64,000 bases of DNA from Hyparrhenia diplandra (taxonomy: Eukaryota; Streptophyta; Magnoliopsida; Poales; Poaceae). The DNA is taken from the NCBI GenBank assembly GCA_015847255.1, contig JADLZK010005571.1, positions 1-64,000 on the forward strand. Reading direction: 5' to 3'. The position numbers and the translations under genes are program-made. The notes below the pieces were generated by a model. That model was not told the DNA's origin, ran no database searches, and saw only the letters and a list, made by a program, of their open reading frames with translations. Within the stretch, counting starts at the first letter, position 1, and each line of letters opens with the position of its first letter. This document shows, piece by piece, positions 12,534 to 22,761 of the stretch.

Positions 12534-13076
12534 ACAACCCTAAGGCATCTAGTGAGTTACTAGGCCGGTAAATTCGAGGTGGAAATCGGCCCATTCGTTA
12601 GGGATCCGGCGGAAGCGCTAGTGTCGATTTCCATAAATCTGGTGGTCATATCGGTAGTTCTTAGGAATGGTGGGCGACCACCCCAGAGGGCTTTGTAGCC
12701 TTTTTGGATAAACCCTATGATATGTAGACATCGGCACTTGGACTCGAATACGAAACTAAGGGGCCCATGATGCCGGCGCATCTAGGTAACCGGACCGCTA
12801 GTGGATCCCCCCTTTGTTTGGTCCCTCGCTCGGGCGGCCGGAGCGGCCTGTCGAACCCCTCATTAGGCCGCCCTCACGAACTCCAAACCTATGTGTGACT
12901 CGGGGTTGCCCAATCGAATGAGCCACACTGTTGGTTTGAGGTCACGACGTTAGATTGATTGCAACCATTAAGCGAGGAGGAATATCGAGAAACAAAAGGC
13001 GAGGGAGATATGGCTTACCATTTCCATAGGTGAAAGAACCCTTGTTTTATAAGCGTGTTGTTTGCATGGGCGGCGT
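12534..13076. other. Older repeat DNA between the Athila-type element and the CACTA element
   Basis: Continues the sequence that was broken at 4423. No coding motif was recognised. It is broken again at 13077 by the CACTA element and appears to resume at 24248 (GTATGTTGACCC), so it records two successive insertions into the same host repeat. Confidence 0.45.
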
Positions 13077-13104
13077 CACTACTACGAGAAATGATTTACC
13101 GTTG
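13077..13104 (+). repeat. Left terminal inverted repeat of the CACTA element
   Basis: Starts CACTACTACGAGAAATGATT and continues TACCGTTG. It pairs with the reverse complement of 24221-24247. Confidence 0.9.
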
Positions 13105-13395
13105 TTTTTTTGATTTTACCGTTGCGGTTATTGTAACCGCCACCGAGCTAAGGTTACGGTTAATCGGTTTGATTAACCGTTGCGATTTTTTTTGTCATAG
13201 CGGTTAATAAGGATTAACCGTTGCGGTTTTCTTAAAATAACCGTAGCGGTTAATGGGGATTAACCGATTGCGGATTATTTAACAAAAACCACAATGGTTA
13301 ATGCCATTAACCATTGCGGTTTTCTACGCAATAATGGTTAATGTTATTAACCGTTGCGGTTTTTCCTTAAATAACATAGCGGTTAATAATTTCAG
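13101..13395. repeat. Left (3') subterminal repeat array of the CACTA element
   Basis: About a dozen copies of TTAACCGTTGCGGTT and variants in both orientations, many forming near-perfect palindromes of the type GCGGTTAAT..ATTAACCG. The array ends with CTTAAATAAC..AGCGGTTAATAATTTCA, and AT-rich unique sequence follows. Confidence 0.88.
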
Positions 13396-14652
13396 AATAA
13401 TAAAAAATAAATCAAAAAATATTATAAAATTATAAATGATGGAACACCATAGAATACAATAATAAAAAAAATAAGAGAATTTAGACAAATCTTGGACATG
13501 CATCACATTTGGACATTCAAATCACATGTTTTGATCGAACAGCGATTAGTTCAAGGTACACCACATATGAGTTTAATATAAGTTACAAACACACCTCGAT
13601 CGCGATTCTAAAGTTTAAGTTACAAATATCTAGAGGGTCAACATCTAAAAGGGCCACCCCACTCATAGTCGGTTATGTTCAACTTATTCCTCGGTCGGCG
13701 TAGTTCCCATAAGTCATCGTCTAAAGCATACGGGGGCGTCTCATCGAAGAAGTTCCTGCGGGTAGCATAATGTCATGCGTAACGGCCCTACGGATCGGCG
13801 ACAAAATTCTTGAACTTTGGGTCCCGGTCGGCGTCTTTCCACCACCATTCATTTGAGACTCTCTTCTTGACTCATTCGGTACAGCGATGCAGCGTCACAA
13901 CCCTTGAGGGGCCACACAAGCATAGAAACCACACAACTCGATTTCTTGCTTCCTACTTAGCGCCTTGCATGCATGATATATGTACCACAAAATCGTTAGA
14001 CCATTTCGAGAGCATTCAATATGGACAAACAGAACCACAGTAATGCTACATACCGAGAACTCTCGCCGGATCTTGATTCATTGGTGGTCCCTTTTCCGTT
14101 CATTGGTTCTCCGATCGTAGCGATCGGGATCGGCCAAGTAATCCTTGTAAGCTCGTATGAAATCCAAGAGTGTCAACAACTATGTATGTTAAACTTAATA
14201 TGTACCTTGTGTGTATGAAAGAATACAAGTGTCGTGACTTACAATTGCATAGCCCATTTCAAAATGTCTATAGAGTCTGGAGGGTCTCTTCCAAAGGAGT
14301 CCATCCTTACGGCAACTCCATCCACGAGGCTTGATTATCCAAGTAACCCGGTGGCTCGACATTGTTGTTGTAAATACACCGTCAAAGCTACACCATTATA
14401 TTCGATTAGACATAGATTTGGTGTTGGAAAAATGAAAGTATTGAATAATTAACCTAATAGCCCTTTGACTTACTTGAATTGATGGGCGCAAGGAGAGTCC
14501 CATTTTTGATGACCTTCTTCATGCACTTGCGGATGTAGTTTGCTATCCTTCTAGCGTTCTCTTCGATTACGTCCAACTTGTATTGCATTTTTTTCCTGGC
14601 GTCCAAATTCACAAGGTCGTGATTGTTGTTTATCCAACGACCAAGAATTTCC

Positions 14653-14961
14653 TTATTGCTTATAGCGATTTGGACATAGGTACACCATGTTATCTTTCTT
14701 CAATCGAGATACATGTGCTTGCATCTGTAAAGCACATATCGTCCGCGTCATTATATGAGTGCTACAATTGGTGGTGTGCGGCGGGTAATGCATAAATAAA
14801 CTCACGGGGGCATAGAGGGTGACAACGGAGATGTCAAGGTCCTTGCGCCGTAGCAACCGCCACATTTCCACGAAGGTTATGGGTAGTATATCATCATCGT
14901 CCAAGTGAAAGAGCTCTTTGGCCATCTTGAAAGTGAAGCCCTTCACCCTTAAACACAACAT
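14653..14961 (-). CDS. Exon block of the second CACTA gene, Ulp1-like domain start
   Basis: The frame carries HLDDDDILPITFVEMWRLLR and KDLDISVVTLYAP. An aromatic-acidic stretch of this kind followed by DxS..L opens the Ulp1-type cysteine protease domain in TNP1-like proteins. The frame later hits stops around a probable intron. Assignment is by motif resemblance only. Confidence 0.4.
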   Translation of the reverse strand: MLCLRVKGFTFKMAKELFHLDDDDILPITFVEMWRLLRRKDLDISVVTLYAPVSLFMHYPPHTTNCSTHIMTRTICALQMQAHVSRLKKDNMVYLCPNRYKQ

Positions 14962-16033
14962 TCCTCATATAATCTGTGGAACCTCCAAGTCTCCCACTCC
15001 TCATCATCAAGGCTGGCCCTTGGGCACCATGAGCGTGCCATAATCGAAATAGTTTGGGCGTCTGTGTTGAACCATGATCTGGCGGTGGTGGTGAATATCT
15101 ATCTGAGAAGGAGATGTACATTAGCATCACATCTACGTACCAATACATAATATGTTGGGCTAAGTTTGGTTGAGATTAGCATACATATACGTACCTATGG
15201 GTCCTCACGCCCCCGGGTTAGTCTTTGCCCGGTAGGAGTCGTTTTTTTCTTTCTCCGCTATCTCCGCCATGTCGTAATCTCGACAACATTTGTTGGTCAA
15301 GCGAGGACTTCCTCATCTTCTTTTGATAGCTTCTTGTGGGGGCACATTGCGCGTCATCGCCCTTTTGACCGCTATGAGTCGGTGTTGAAAAACCTATATT
15401 GAGCTTAGCCGTTAGTGCGGCTAATCCCTTAGAGTACAACTCAACCATGCATTTTTGTGCTATACCGGTCAAATTCTCACGAAACCTCCACATCCGGTGG
15501 TCGCTTATACGGCGTGGGAGGACGACGAGCCACCTTGTCACCACGAGGAGGAGTTCTCTCGGCGTCTTGCCGTGACAAAGTGTATCGTTGCCGCCTTCAT
15601 CTCCTTCTAGGTTGCCCGTGTTGGGAGGCGGGCCGGCGAGGACTTACGCCACCTAGGCCATCATTCTCGTTGTTATCATCGCCATCATTGTCGCCATCAT
15701 CGGGGAGATGGAGGCATCTGCGCCCTAAGGACAATGTCGCCTTGTTCCATAGGATACGAACCCTTCTTAAGATGTTTGACCATTGTTTCCCGTTTTCACT
15801 AGGAATATCGATCTCCTCATCACCACGGTTTTGGGTGCGTGGAAATCACGTCCACCAAGACATAGTCGGCCGGGATCGGTGATTGTTGAACATGCCATCC
15901 TTTAAGATAGGATACACATGTCCGGTGGCCACCTCCTTCTTCTTTCCCTCACTGTCGGCGGGTATGCGGAGAGAGCCCATTACGCAATCGCGGGAGGTCG
16001 TCGATCGGGCATTTGTTGCTAGCTCCGGCGAAA

Positions 16034-16606
16034 TTAAAGTCGTCCTGGATGTACCCGATAGACCAACTGGCGAAGAAAATTGGGCCCGCATATCTTGATG
16101 CTTGGGGTCGTTGATTTCGTTAATGCCTCTTCTATTTTCTTTTCAACAATGTCATTTATGGCATCGATAGCCTGCTTCACGAGGGCCTCCTTGTACCTCC
16201 GCCTTGTGTGTGGTGGTTGTTCGCGTCGGATGTCGAGGAGTCCACGGTTTTCGGCTATGCCTCGGCGGCACCCGAACTTCGGCCCGCGGTGCTCGGGTCT
16301 TCCGATTGCCTCGGTCAACTCGTCGTGCTCCCTCATAGGTTTAAACTCCCCACACTCCATGGCCTCTTTGACCTCTAGCACCTTTTTCTCCACCTCGTCG
16401 GCCTTTGGGTCATTGTACTTGGGCGTGGTGCCCGCCTTTGGTTTTCTGGGTTGACGGGCATAGAAGAAGTGACGTGTCCTCTCACCAAGGGGTTTCAACG
16501 GATTTACTACCCCTTTCTCAGCTTCCTCCCTTTCTTTCTGCCGCCACTCTTGAATACGACCGGCATATCCAGTCATGCCGAGGTTGTGCCGAAAATCGTT
16601 CTTCAT
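16034..16606 (-). CDS. TNP1/TNPA-like central block of the second CACTA gene
   Basis: The longest open frame in the 3' half of the element (190 codons). It reads YAGRIQEWRQKEREEAEKG, then a proline/charge-rich linker, KADEVEKKVLEVKEAMECGE, and a C-terminal helical stretch ALVKQAIDAINDIVEKKIEE. The composition (repeated E/K/R, predicted coiled coil) and place match the plant En/Spm-type second protein. The next conserved block upstream in the gene is at 16828-17022. Confidence 0.55.
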   Translation of the reverse strand: MKNDFRHNLGMTGYAGRIQEWRQKEREEAEKGVVNPLKPLGERTRHFFYARQPRKPKAGTTPKYNDPKADEVEKKVLEVKEAMECGEFKPMREHDELTEAIGRPEHRGPKFGCRRGIAENRGLLDIRREQPPHTRRRYKEALVKQAIDAINDIVEKKIEEALTKSTTPSIKICGPNFLRQLVYRVHPGRL

Positions 16607-18699
16607 TGCGAGCTCTTTGCCCCCATCTAGACTTGGCTTGATGCTCTTCGCTAGTCACAATGCGGACGGCCCGATCCCAGGCCCGGTTGCTTGATGAAGC
16701 TGTAGTCTACAAATGGTGTCCGACCATTACGCACATAGTTTTTGTAGAGGTTGGTCCGAGGGGGGTGCGGCGCTACGCTTGCAATGCCCATCGCATGTTT
16801 CTTACATTTTTCTTCATCATAGTTTTCTTACGGATAATGGAACCGGATCTTCACGCCATCCCACACCTTTTTCTTGATTTCTTTTGGGACATTCCTAAAG
16901 TCTTGGTAAGTGATCGGCACCTCTTCCTTGACTACACAGGAGACCTGGTTGCTAAAGGTACCGATGACAGAAGTCGGCTCCATGGGCTCTCCATCCGGCC
17001 CTATCTTGAATATTTGATGCACCTTTTCACATATCTTGTGCCTCCGTGCTGGCCTCTCTTCAAGCGACTTCTTATTCTTGGCTGGCTACTTTGGGGTTGG
17101 GACGGATGCACGCTCCTCCGATCGTGCCTCGACCTAGCTCCTCTTACGGGAATTCAAGGCGCTTAAAGGCACCATCGGTAGCTTGTCGTGACAATGAGGA
17201 GTCGAATTATTACTCATGTAGTGACAAGAGGCAAACAAAGTTGTGCTAGTTGTATACTTACGTCGCGCCTTTGGGTTTCGGTATCATCACCGGGATCTAC
17301 AACGCGAGAACCCCGGTGTGCTAGGCTTCTCTAGATCTAGTGTCCATTACGGATCAGCGTCGTCCTCCCACGACGTTTTTCTGGCCTCGGTGTTATCTCT
17401 TCGCTCTCGTATTCGGGTTCCTCATCGATGATGAAGTACCGCCGTCGTATTCATCAAGGCGATCTTGATCCTCCAAAACCTCACAATCTTTATCGGTTGC
17501 CATTGGATTCTACAGAACATTGGGGTAGTATATTATAGTAATGTACAATAGTAAAGAGTGAAGTACAAAGTAGTAGTATGTCATAGTAGAGCCATCACAG
17601 AGCCATCTCAGAACATATAAAAAATAATCATTTGTTTGTATTCCTCTTGAAACATGATTACATATTTTTCCCTTTTACATAGAGTAGGTACAAAAAAAAT
17701 TAACTGAAAAAAAGTACATGATTGTGAAAGAAAAGTAGAAAAATGTGTTTGGCTCGAAGTACCCAACTTCATCACATCGCGACTAAAACTGGTTGCTTGT
17801 ATATGGTATACAAGCCGCCCTAGTTTGGCGCGGCACTCACAAGTATGGGGACACTTCATCATCGCTGTTGCCTCAGCATAAAAAGATTCACATCATCGCA
17901 TATGCCACTGCCTCAACACAAAGTTCTCAATTTAGTCAAAATTCTCCCAAAAATAATCTCAAATTCATGACAAATTCTCAAAATTCAGCTCAAAAATTCA
18001 TGGCATATGTGCAGTAAGAGTAGTAAGGGTAGAGCAAGAAAGGGTAGGCAGTAAGAGTAGTAGAGCAAGTAAGATTAGTAAGAGATGACTGTGTGCAGTA
18101 AGAGTAGTAAAGGGTAGGCAGTAGTAAATAGCAGCAGCCAGCCCCATTCATATCAAGACAATAATCCCATCTCAAAAATTCAGAACAATAGAGAGTAGCA
18201 GCAGCATGTATAGGACAAGTGTATAGGACCAGCAGCTAGGACAAGTGTATAGGACCAGATGCTTAATTAACCCAATTCTTCTCTATTCTTCTCAATTTAG
18301 TAAACAGAGTAGATGACAAGCGTATAGGACCAGCAGATAGGACAACTGTATAGGACCAACAACATATATAGATAAAAGCATATGCTTAATTAACCCAATT
18401 TCTTCTCAATTCTTCCCAATTTCTAGTAGTTAATAACAGGAAAGCATCAACAAAATTGAAGATGGAGCAGCAAAATCTCAGCCAGACAGCAACAAAACAA
18501 ACTTCATCTCTGGTAGTGGCATATGCTCAGCTAATTTTCATCCCATTTCAAGACAAGCATCATAGGCAGCAAGTATCATAGGCATTTGGCATGCTCGGTT
18601 ATGACAGGAAGCATCACAGGCAGCAATAAAAAAAGGGCAGCACAAGCGAGAAAAAATGGCATCACAGAAGCATCACCAAACAAATTGGCATCACTAGCA

Positions 18700-19414
18700 A
18701 GATGAACCTTAGAGAAGCTAGAGGATGGCGAGGCAGGGCCGAGCACGAGGACCTTGCCGCGAAGGGTAGGAGACCGATTCCACGGCGCCTAGAGAGGAGC
18801 CCAGCAGGCACGCACGGGTAAGGAGCTTGGTGGCGGCGGCGGATCTCGAGCTCGGCGGGGGGGATCTCGAGCTCGCGTGGGGAGTAGGAGCCCAAGCTGC
18901 CGTCCTCAAGCGCTGAGACGGGCGACGTCTAGGGGCGATTCCACGGCCCGCGGGAAGGAGCACAACGGCCGCGGGAGGAGAGACGTGCGGGAGGAGTCGC
19001 CGGAGGCAGAGGAGGGGAGAGGAATCGTGAGACGAAGGTGGTGGCGGCGGAGGCGCTAGGGAGGAGAGAGGGAGAGGGAGGAGGTGGCGGCGGAGGCACT
19101 TGGCGGGGAGGAGGTCGAGGGGGAGGAGCCGGCGGTGGCGGAGGAGCCCGGCGGCGACGGCGGCGCTAGCTAGGGTTTCGGCGTTGGAAGCGCCGGCGGG
19201 ACGGCGGTGGCGCGAGGGGAGGAGAGGGAGAGGGAGGGAGGTGGCGCGGAGGCACTTGGCGTGGAGGAGGTCGGGGGAGGAGCTCGGCGGTGGCGGAGGA
19301 GCCGGCGGGCGGCGGTGGCGCTCGGTGTACGGACGGTGGGGAAAAAATTGGGCAGCCCTTCGGGGTCACACAAGGCCGCCGCGAAGACTTAGCCGCTGGT
19401 CGGTTGGGCCGGCG
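18700..19414 (-). other. GC-rich leader region of the second CACTA gene
   Basis: About 700 bases of very GC- and purine-rich (plus strand) DNA between the TATA box at 19415 and the first coding exon at 17503. On the minus strand it reads as CT-rich leader with AAACCCTAGCTAGC near 19165, typical of plant 5' untranslated exons. It contains a ~154-bp tandem duplication. The ORFs here on either strand are compositional (Arg/Gly/Ala-rich) and I do not call them genes. Confidence 0.55.
19059..19322. repeat. Two-copy GC-rich tandem repeat, period about 154 bp
   Basis: The segment GGAGAGGGAGAGGGAGG..GGCGGAGGCACTTGGCG, then GGAGGAGGTCG and GGTGGCGGAGGAGCC occurs at about 19059-19165 and again at about 19213-19322, with small indels. 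Confidence 0.75.
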
Positions 19415-19422
19415 TATATATA
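19415..19422 (-). promoter_or_regulatory. TATA box of the second CACTA gene
   Basis: TATATATA, read on the minus strand as GGCTATATATACGCC, lies eight bases downstream (minus sense) of the innermost subterminal-type repeat (19430). The main promoter at 23991-23999 has the same layout. Confidence 0.6.
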
Positions 19423-19429
19423 GCCGGCC

Positions 19430-19520
19430 ATTTACCGTTATGTTATTTAAGGAAAACCACAACGGTTAATTATTTACCATTGCGGTTTTCCTTAAATAAC
19501 CGCAGCGGTTAATAATTTCA
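19430..19520. repeat. Internal subterminal-type repeat cluster in the middle of the CACTA element
   Basis: Contains TTTACCGTTA, AACCACAACGGTTAAT, TTTACCATTGCGGTTTTCC and ATAACCGCAGCGGTTAATAATTTCA. The stretch 19484-19520 matches 13357-13395 (the inner edge of the left terminal array) in the same orientation, including the AATAATTTCA that ends it. The other side abuts a TATA box, as at the right terminus. Confidence 0.8.
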
Positions 19521-19624
19521 AAAAAATTTGATTTTAAACTTGTTTAAAGGATATTTCCCAAACAATTTTGAATTACTAATGATTTAAAATTATATTTGCC
19601 AACTATTTTTTGAATTTGTGCTTG

Positions 19625-19890
19625 TCGGTGTCTTTGTAAAAATAAGGGAGGTTCTACTTAGTTAGGGAGAAGCGAGGTGTCGATACAAGAAAGGCTAAAG
19701 ACGCGAGAGCACTTGTGGCGCACACACCATCCTCGATTTCGAATTGTGGTTAAGGGTAAAGATGTACTATAAAGACGCGAGAGCACGCACACACGTTTGG
19801 TTCCATTACATAAATGTGAAGTCATATATATTTGGTCATATTACATAAATGTGAAGGCATACATTTGGTGCTATTACATAAATGTTGACT
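19625..19890. other. Spacer downstream of the TNP2-like gene
   Basis: Between the internal repeat cluster and the last TNP2 block there is AT-rich DNA with three short direct repeats built on CATTACATAAATGTGAAG (near 19803, 19849 and 19874). No gene. Confidence 0.5.
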
Positions 19891-20189
19891 CATTTTTTTA
19901 TGGGCGCCGGTCGGCGGTCTTCTTCGACCATCCATGCGGCACTAGGGCTTCGTCTTCGTCCCATCGATGTTTCGCCACACGTGGGTCTCGATGGCCTTGA
20001 TCTTCTTTGGATGATCGGTAAAGAGTGTAAACTCTGCGTAGTTGTTGTACTGTTCGGGACTCTGGACTCCATCGACTCCCACGATCCTTTGTTTCCCACC
20101 CACGACCACCTGTACCTGCTTTTTGCCTTGCTCTTTGGGCATCGGGTAGTAAGCTACCGTGCCGAGGGCGGCTTGCGAGTACCCACTCA

Positions 20190-20519
20190 TCATCTCGAAT
20201 TACTTGCGAGGTCAACGGTGGTTAGCCCATAGTCGCCCACGTCAACCGCCTTTGACTTGACCCACTGGCACCGGAAGATCGGTATCTGTAGGTCACTCCC
20301 ATAGTCAAGTTCCCATATCTCTTGGATCTGCCCATAGTATGTCTTGAGATTCCCGGTGGCCACGTCAATGCCCTCATAGCGAACGCCGTTGTTACGTGAT
20401 GCGCTCTTCTTGTCCTTTTCTTTCGTGTGGAACCTCGTATCCATTGATGTCATAACCTTGCCACGTGGTGATTTGGCTAGATGGGCCAGATACAAGTCTC
20501 GATTCTTCAGTATCCGCAT
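20190..20519 (-). CDS. TNP2 C-terminal block, DUF4216-like
   Basis: The frame contains NNGVRYEGIDVATGNLKTYY, IQEIWELDYGSDLQIPIFRC and QWVKSK, the typical YGxIxEIxELDY..VPLFKCxW pattern of DUF4216, found at the C-terminus of CACTA transposases. Confidence 0.7.
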   Translation of the reverse strand: MRILKNRDLYLAHLAKSPRGKVMTSMDTRFHTKEKDKKSASRNNGVRYEGIDVATGNLKTYYGQIQEIWELDYGSDLQIPIFRCQWVKSKAVDVGDYGLTTVDLASNSR

Positions 20520-20812
20520 GTGGGGGTATGTCCTGTTCTCGGATCCACGTCTTGAAATTGATCTTGTGTTGTCTCAGTACCCACCCCTCCGTGCGTCCGG
20601 CAGCCGTGCTGTGAATGTGGGCCAGATGCTTCTCAACCCACGTTTCCATTGAGACTAAGCGGTTAAGAGCGTCATGGGCTTCTTCGGTTGTTTCTTGCTC
20701 TATATCGGTGTGTACTTTCCTCCCCCGCGCAGCCCATCCCCACGGTTCGCGCCCGTGCGGGTGGTCGGGCAAGCCGATTGCATTTCCATCCCGGATGTAT
20801 CTAGTGCAACGA

Positions 20813-21070
20813 TTAACGACCTCGTGTTGTATATGCCTCGATCATAGAGCCCTCTGGGTATGCACGGTTAAGGACGGATCTGTTAAGGGAGGACATGAAC
20901 CGCTCGTTTGTCCACATCTCATGCAGGTAGAGAGGCCCTAGTTCTTGTATCTGATCGACCATGTGCATCATAAGATGTGGCATAATATCAAAGAAAGACG
21001 GTGGCAAACACATCTCGAAGTGGGAAATAGTCTCGCAATGAACTCTTTCGGGCGGGAAGCTCATTTTCAA
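20813..21070 (-). CDS. TNP2 block, DUF4218-like
   Basis: The frame reads LPPSFFDIMPHLMMHMVDQI, then LGPLYLHEMWTNERFMSSLN and NRAYPEGSMIEAY. LPPxFFDxMxHLxxHL..GPVxxRWMYPxERYM..NRxxPEGSIAEGY is the hallmark of DUF4218 in TNP2 transposases. Confidence 0.82.
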   Translation of the reverse strand: MKMSFPPERVHCETISHFEMCLPPSFFDIMPHLMMHMVDQIQELGPLYLHEMWTNERFMSSLNRSVLNRAYPEGSMIEAYTTRGR

Positions 21071-21191
21071 CGATGACCTTCTACGTGATGCGGTTAAAGA
21101 AGTAGCTCAAGCGTGTAACGACCATCTTCACGAACTACGGGCGATGCACCTGATCACAATTGGAAGGAACACCGTCAGCATGACATGGCAG

Positions 21192-21530
21192 TCATGGGCC
21201 TTGAAGTTTGAAAGTGTGAGGTCTTTCATCGATACAATGCTCTTGATGTTGGAACGTAAAACCGGTCGGCACTTTGGCGACGAGCCATTTGCAAAAAGCC
21301 CTCTTCTCATCCAACGTGAGGTTGTAGCTCGCGGCCGGAAGGTCGACTTTTCCACTAGTCACCGCCGGTGTCGGGTGAAGTTCGGGCCTAATGCCCATGT
21401 CTTTAAGATCCTGACGTGACTTGAGACCGTCCTTCGTCTTATTCTTGATGTCTAGAAAAATCCTGATTAAGCTCTCAAAGACATTTTTCTGTAGATGCAT
21501 GCCATCGATGGCATGGGGTGTATGGAGCAC
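21192..21530 (-). CDS. TNP2 block between catalytic core and DUF4218
   Basis: HAIDGMHLQKNVFESLIRIF and KTKDGLKSRQDLKDMGIRPE match the TNP2 segment HxxDxMHIEKNVxxxLLGTL..KTKDxxKARxDLxxxGIR. It continues into a CKWLVAKVPTGFTF segment. Confidence 0.8.
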   Translation of the reverse strand: MLHTPHAIDGMHLQKNVFESLIRIFLDIKNKTKDGLKSRQDLKDMGIRPELHPTPAVTSGKVDLPAASYNLTLDEKRAFCKWLVAKVPTGFTFQHQEHCIDERPHTFKLQGP

Positions 21531-22164
21531 CTTCCGGTATGGCGGTACTTAAAGAAAATCGACCGCTTCTTGAATGGGACGACAACTTTGGGCGGTGTCG
21601 GTTTGGGCGGCTCATTGGTTCTCCTTCATCTTCTTCCTCTATCGTCTTGTCACGCTTCCGCTTCTTCTTTGGCTTTGGCACACCCGCTAATTTCTTCCCC
21701 TTTCCAAACTCATTGTTTATGTCCTTCACCATTTCAAACACCTTCGCCCATAGCTTATCCTTTCCACCTCCTCCGTTTGAGGCTCTACCTCGCCATTAAA
21801 GTATTCTTTAAACATTTCTTTCCGGTACCTGTGTTTTTTGTAGAGGAATCGTCGATGCCACATGTACACCGTCTTTTGGGATCCACTAAGGTAAATGGAG
21901 CAAGATTCCTCAATGCAAACCGGGCAACCTTGTCTTCCGTTTGATCCGCATACGACAATGAAAAAGAGAGCAGGGTAATCGATGGTGACAATTATGATGG
22001 CCTTTAGAGTGAACTTCTCCTTCGTAACGCATCGATAATCTTGACCCCTTTCCATAGTTTTGCCATTTCCTCCATTACCGGCTCAATAAGCACATCTATA
22101 TCATTTCCGGCTGCTTAGGTCGGAAATAAGCATGGTGAGTAGAAGATATTTGCGCTTCGGACAT

Positions 22165-22761
22165 TCATAGGGAGGTAGGTTGTATATGGTGAGGGTGACC
22201 GCCGTGTCCGTCGGCGAAGCTGCCGAGGTCTCCGAACGGATTCATCCCGTTATTACTCAACGCGAACCTAACGTTCTGGGCTCTTCCCAAACTCAGGGAA
22301 CATATCATTGAAACGCAGCTTCCACGTTTTGCCATCGAGGGGTGTCGCAGCTTGCCATCGCCCTTCGTGCATTCGATGCATGCGGGACATGAGCTTTGCA
22401 TCCTCCGGGTTCCCGAAAAATTGCATGCAAAGCGATCGAGCACGGGTTGGTACCACACCGCTAGGGCAGGGATCTTCCTTTGCATGTAACCCTCTTCTTC
22501 CTCGTCCTTAGGAGGTGGCATCTGCTTCTTCTTTCCCGTCTTTTGCTTCTTCGAATTTGGCCCTCTTGACGGACCCTCCTCATCGGTGCGACAACCAAAG
22601 CATTCCTCTTGTAACGACTCGCGCCCACGGCGCGGACGGTTTTGCAAGTCCACATATTGACCTCGGTATAGAATACAGTGGTTAGGGCATGCATGGAACT
22701 TTGTAAGCTTCATCGCCACAGGACGAATCATCTTCTTCGCCCGAAAGGTATTGGCGGGCAC
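22165..22761 (-). CDS. TNP2 catalytic-region block (transposase family tnp2)
   Basis: The 198-codon frame has KLTKFHACPNHCILYRGQY near its start, a CFGC zinc-binding-type pair, and IPALAVWYQPVLDRFAC. A shift of frame is visible before FALSNNGMNPFGDLG, the conserved FGLSTDGMNPFG motif. A parallel frame (22268-22456) keeps PEDAKLMSRMHRMHEGRWQA, showing an indel inside the block. Confidence 0.8.
   Translation of the reverse strand: MPANTFRAKKMIRPVAMKLTKFHACPNHCILYRGQYVDLQNRPRRGRESLQEECFGCRTDEEGPSRGPNSKKQKTGKKKQMPPPKDEEEEGYMQRKIPALAVWYQPVLDRFACNFSGTRRMQSSCPACIECTKGDGKLRHPSMAKRGSCVSMICSLSLGRAQNVRFALSNNGMNPFGDLGSFADGHGGHPHHIQPTSL

Larger units (their letters stand above)
13500..17503 (-). pseudogene. 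Second CACTA gene: TNP1/TNPA-like protein with a probable Ulp1-like C-terminus
   Basis: The likely start codon is at 17503-17501 (MATDKDCEVLEDQD), directly after a splice acceptor (TTCTGTAG, ending 17510). Its leader would lie in the GC-rich 18.7-19.4 kb segment behind the TATA box at 19415. Block 16828-17022 carries a VPITYQDFRNVPKEIKKKVW motif, resembling the N-terminal domain of plant Ptta/En/Spm proteins. Block 16034-16606 is a charged, helical segment with YAGRIQEWRQKEREEAEKG. Block 14653-14961 has LPITFVEMWRLLRRKDLDISVVTLY, resembling the start of the Ulp1-like (C48) domain that some CACTA second genes carry. Further down, a short VRMDSFGRD..DSIDILKWA stretch near 14250-14310 could be the continuation. 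The catalytic His/Asp/Cys are not clearly placed. Introns and indels split the frames. TNP1/TNPA proteins bind subterminal repeats and help excision. Confidence 0.6.

Noticed and set aside
18662..19462. Arg/Gly-rich ORFs on both strands
   Set aside because: They follow from the purine-rich GC repeat in the CACTA leader, with no conserved motif.
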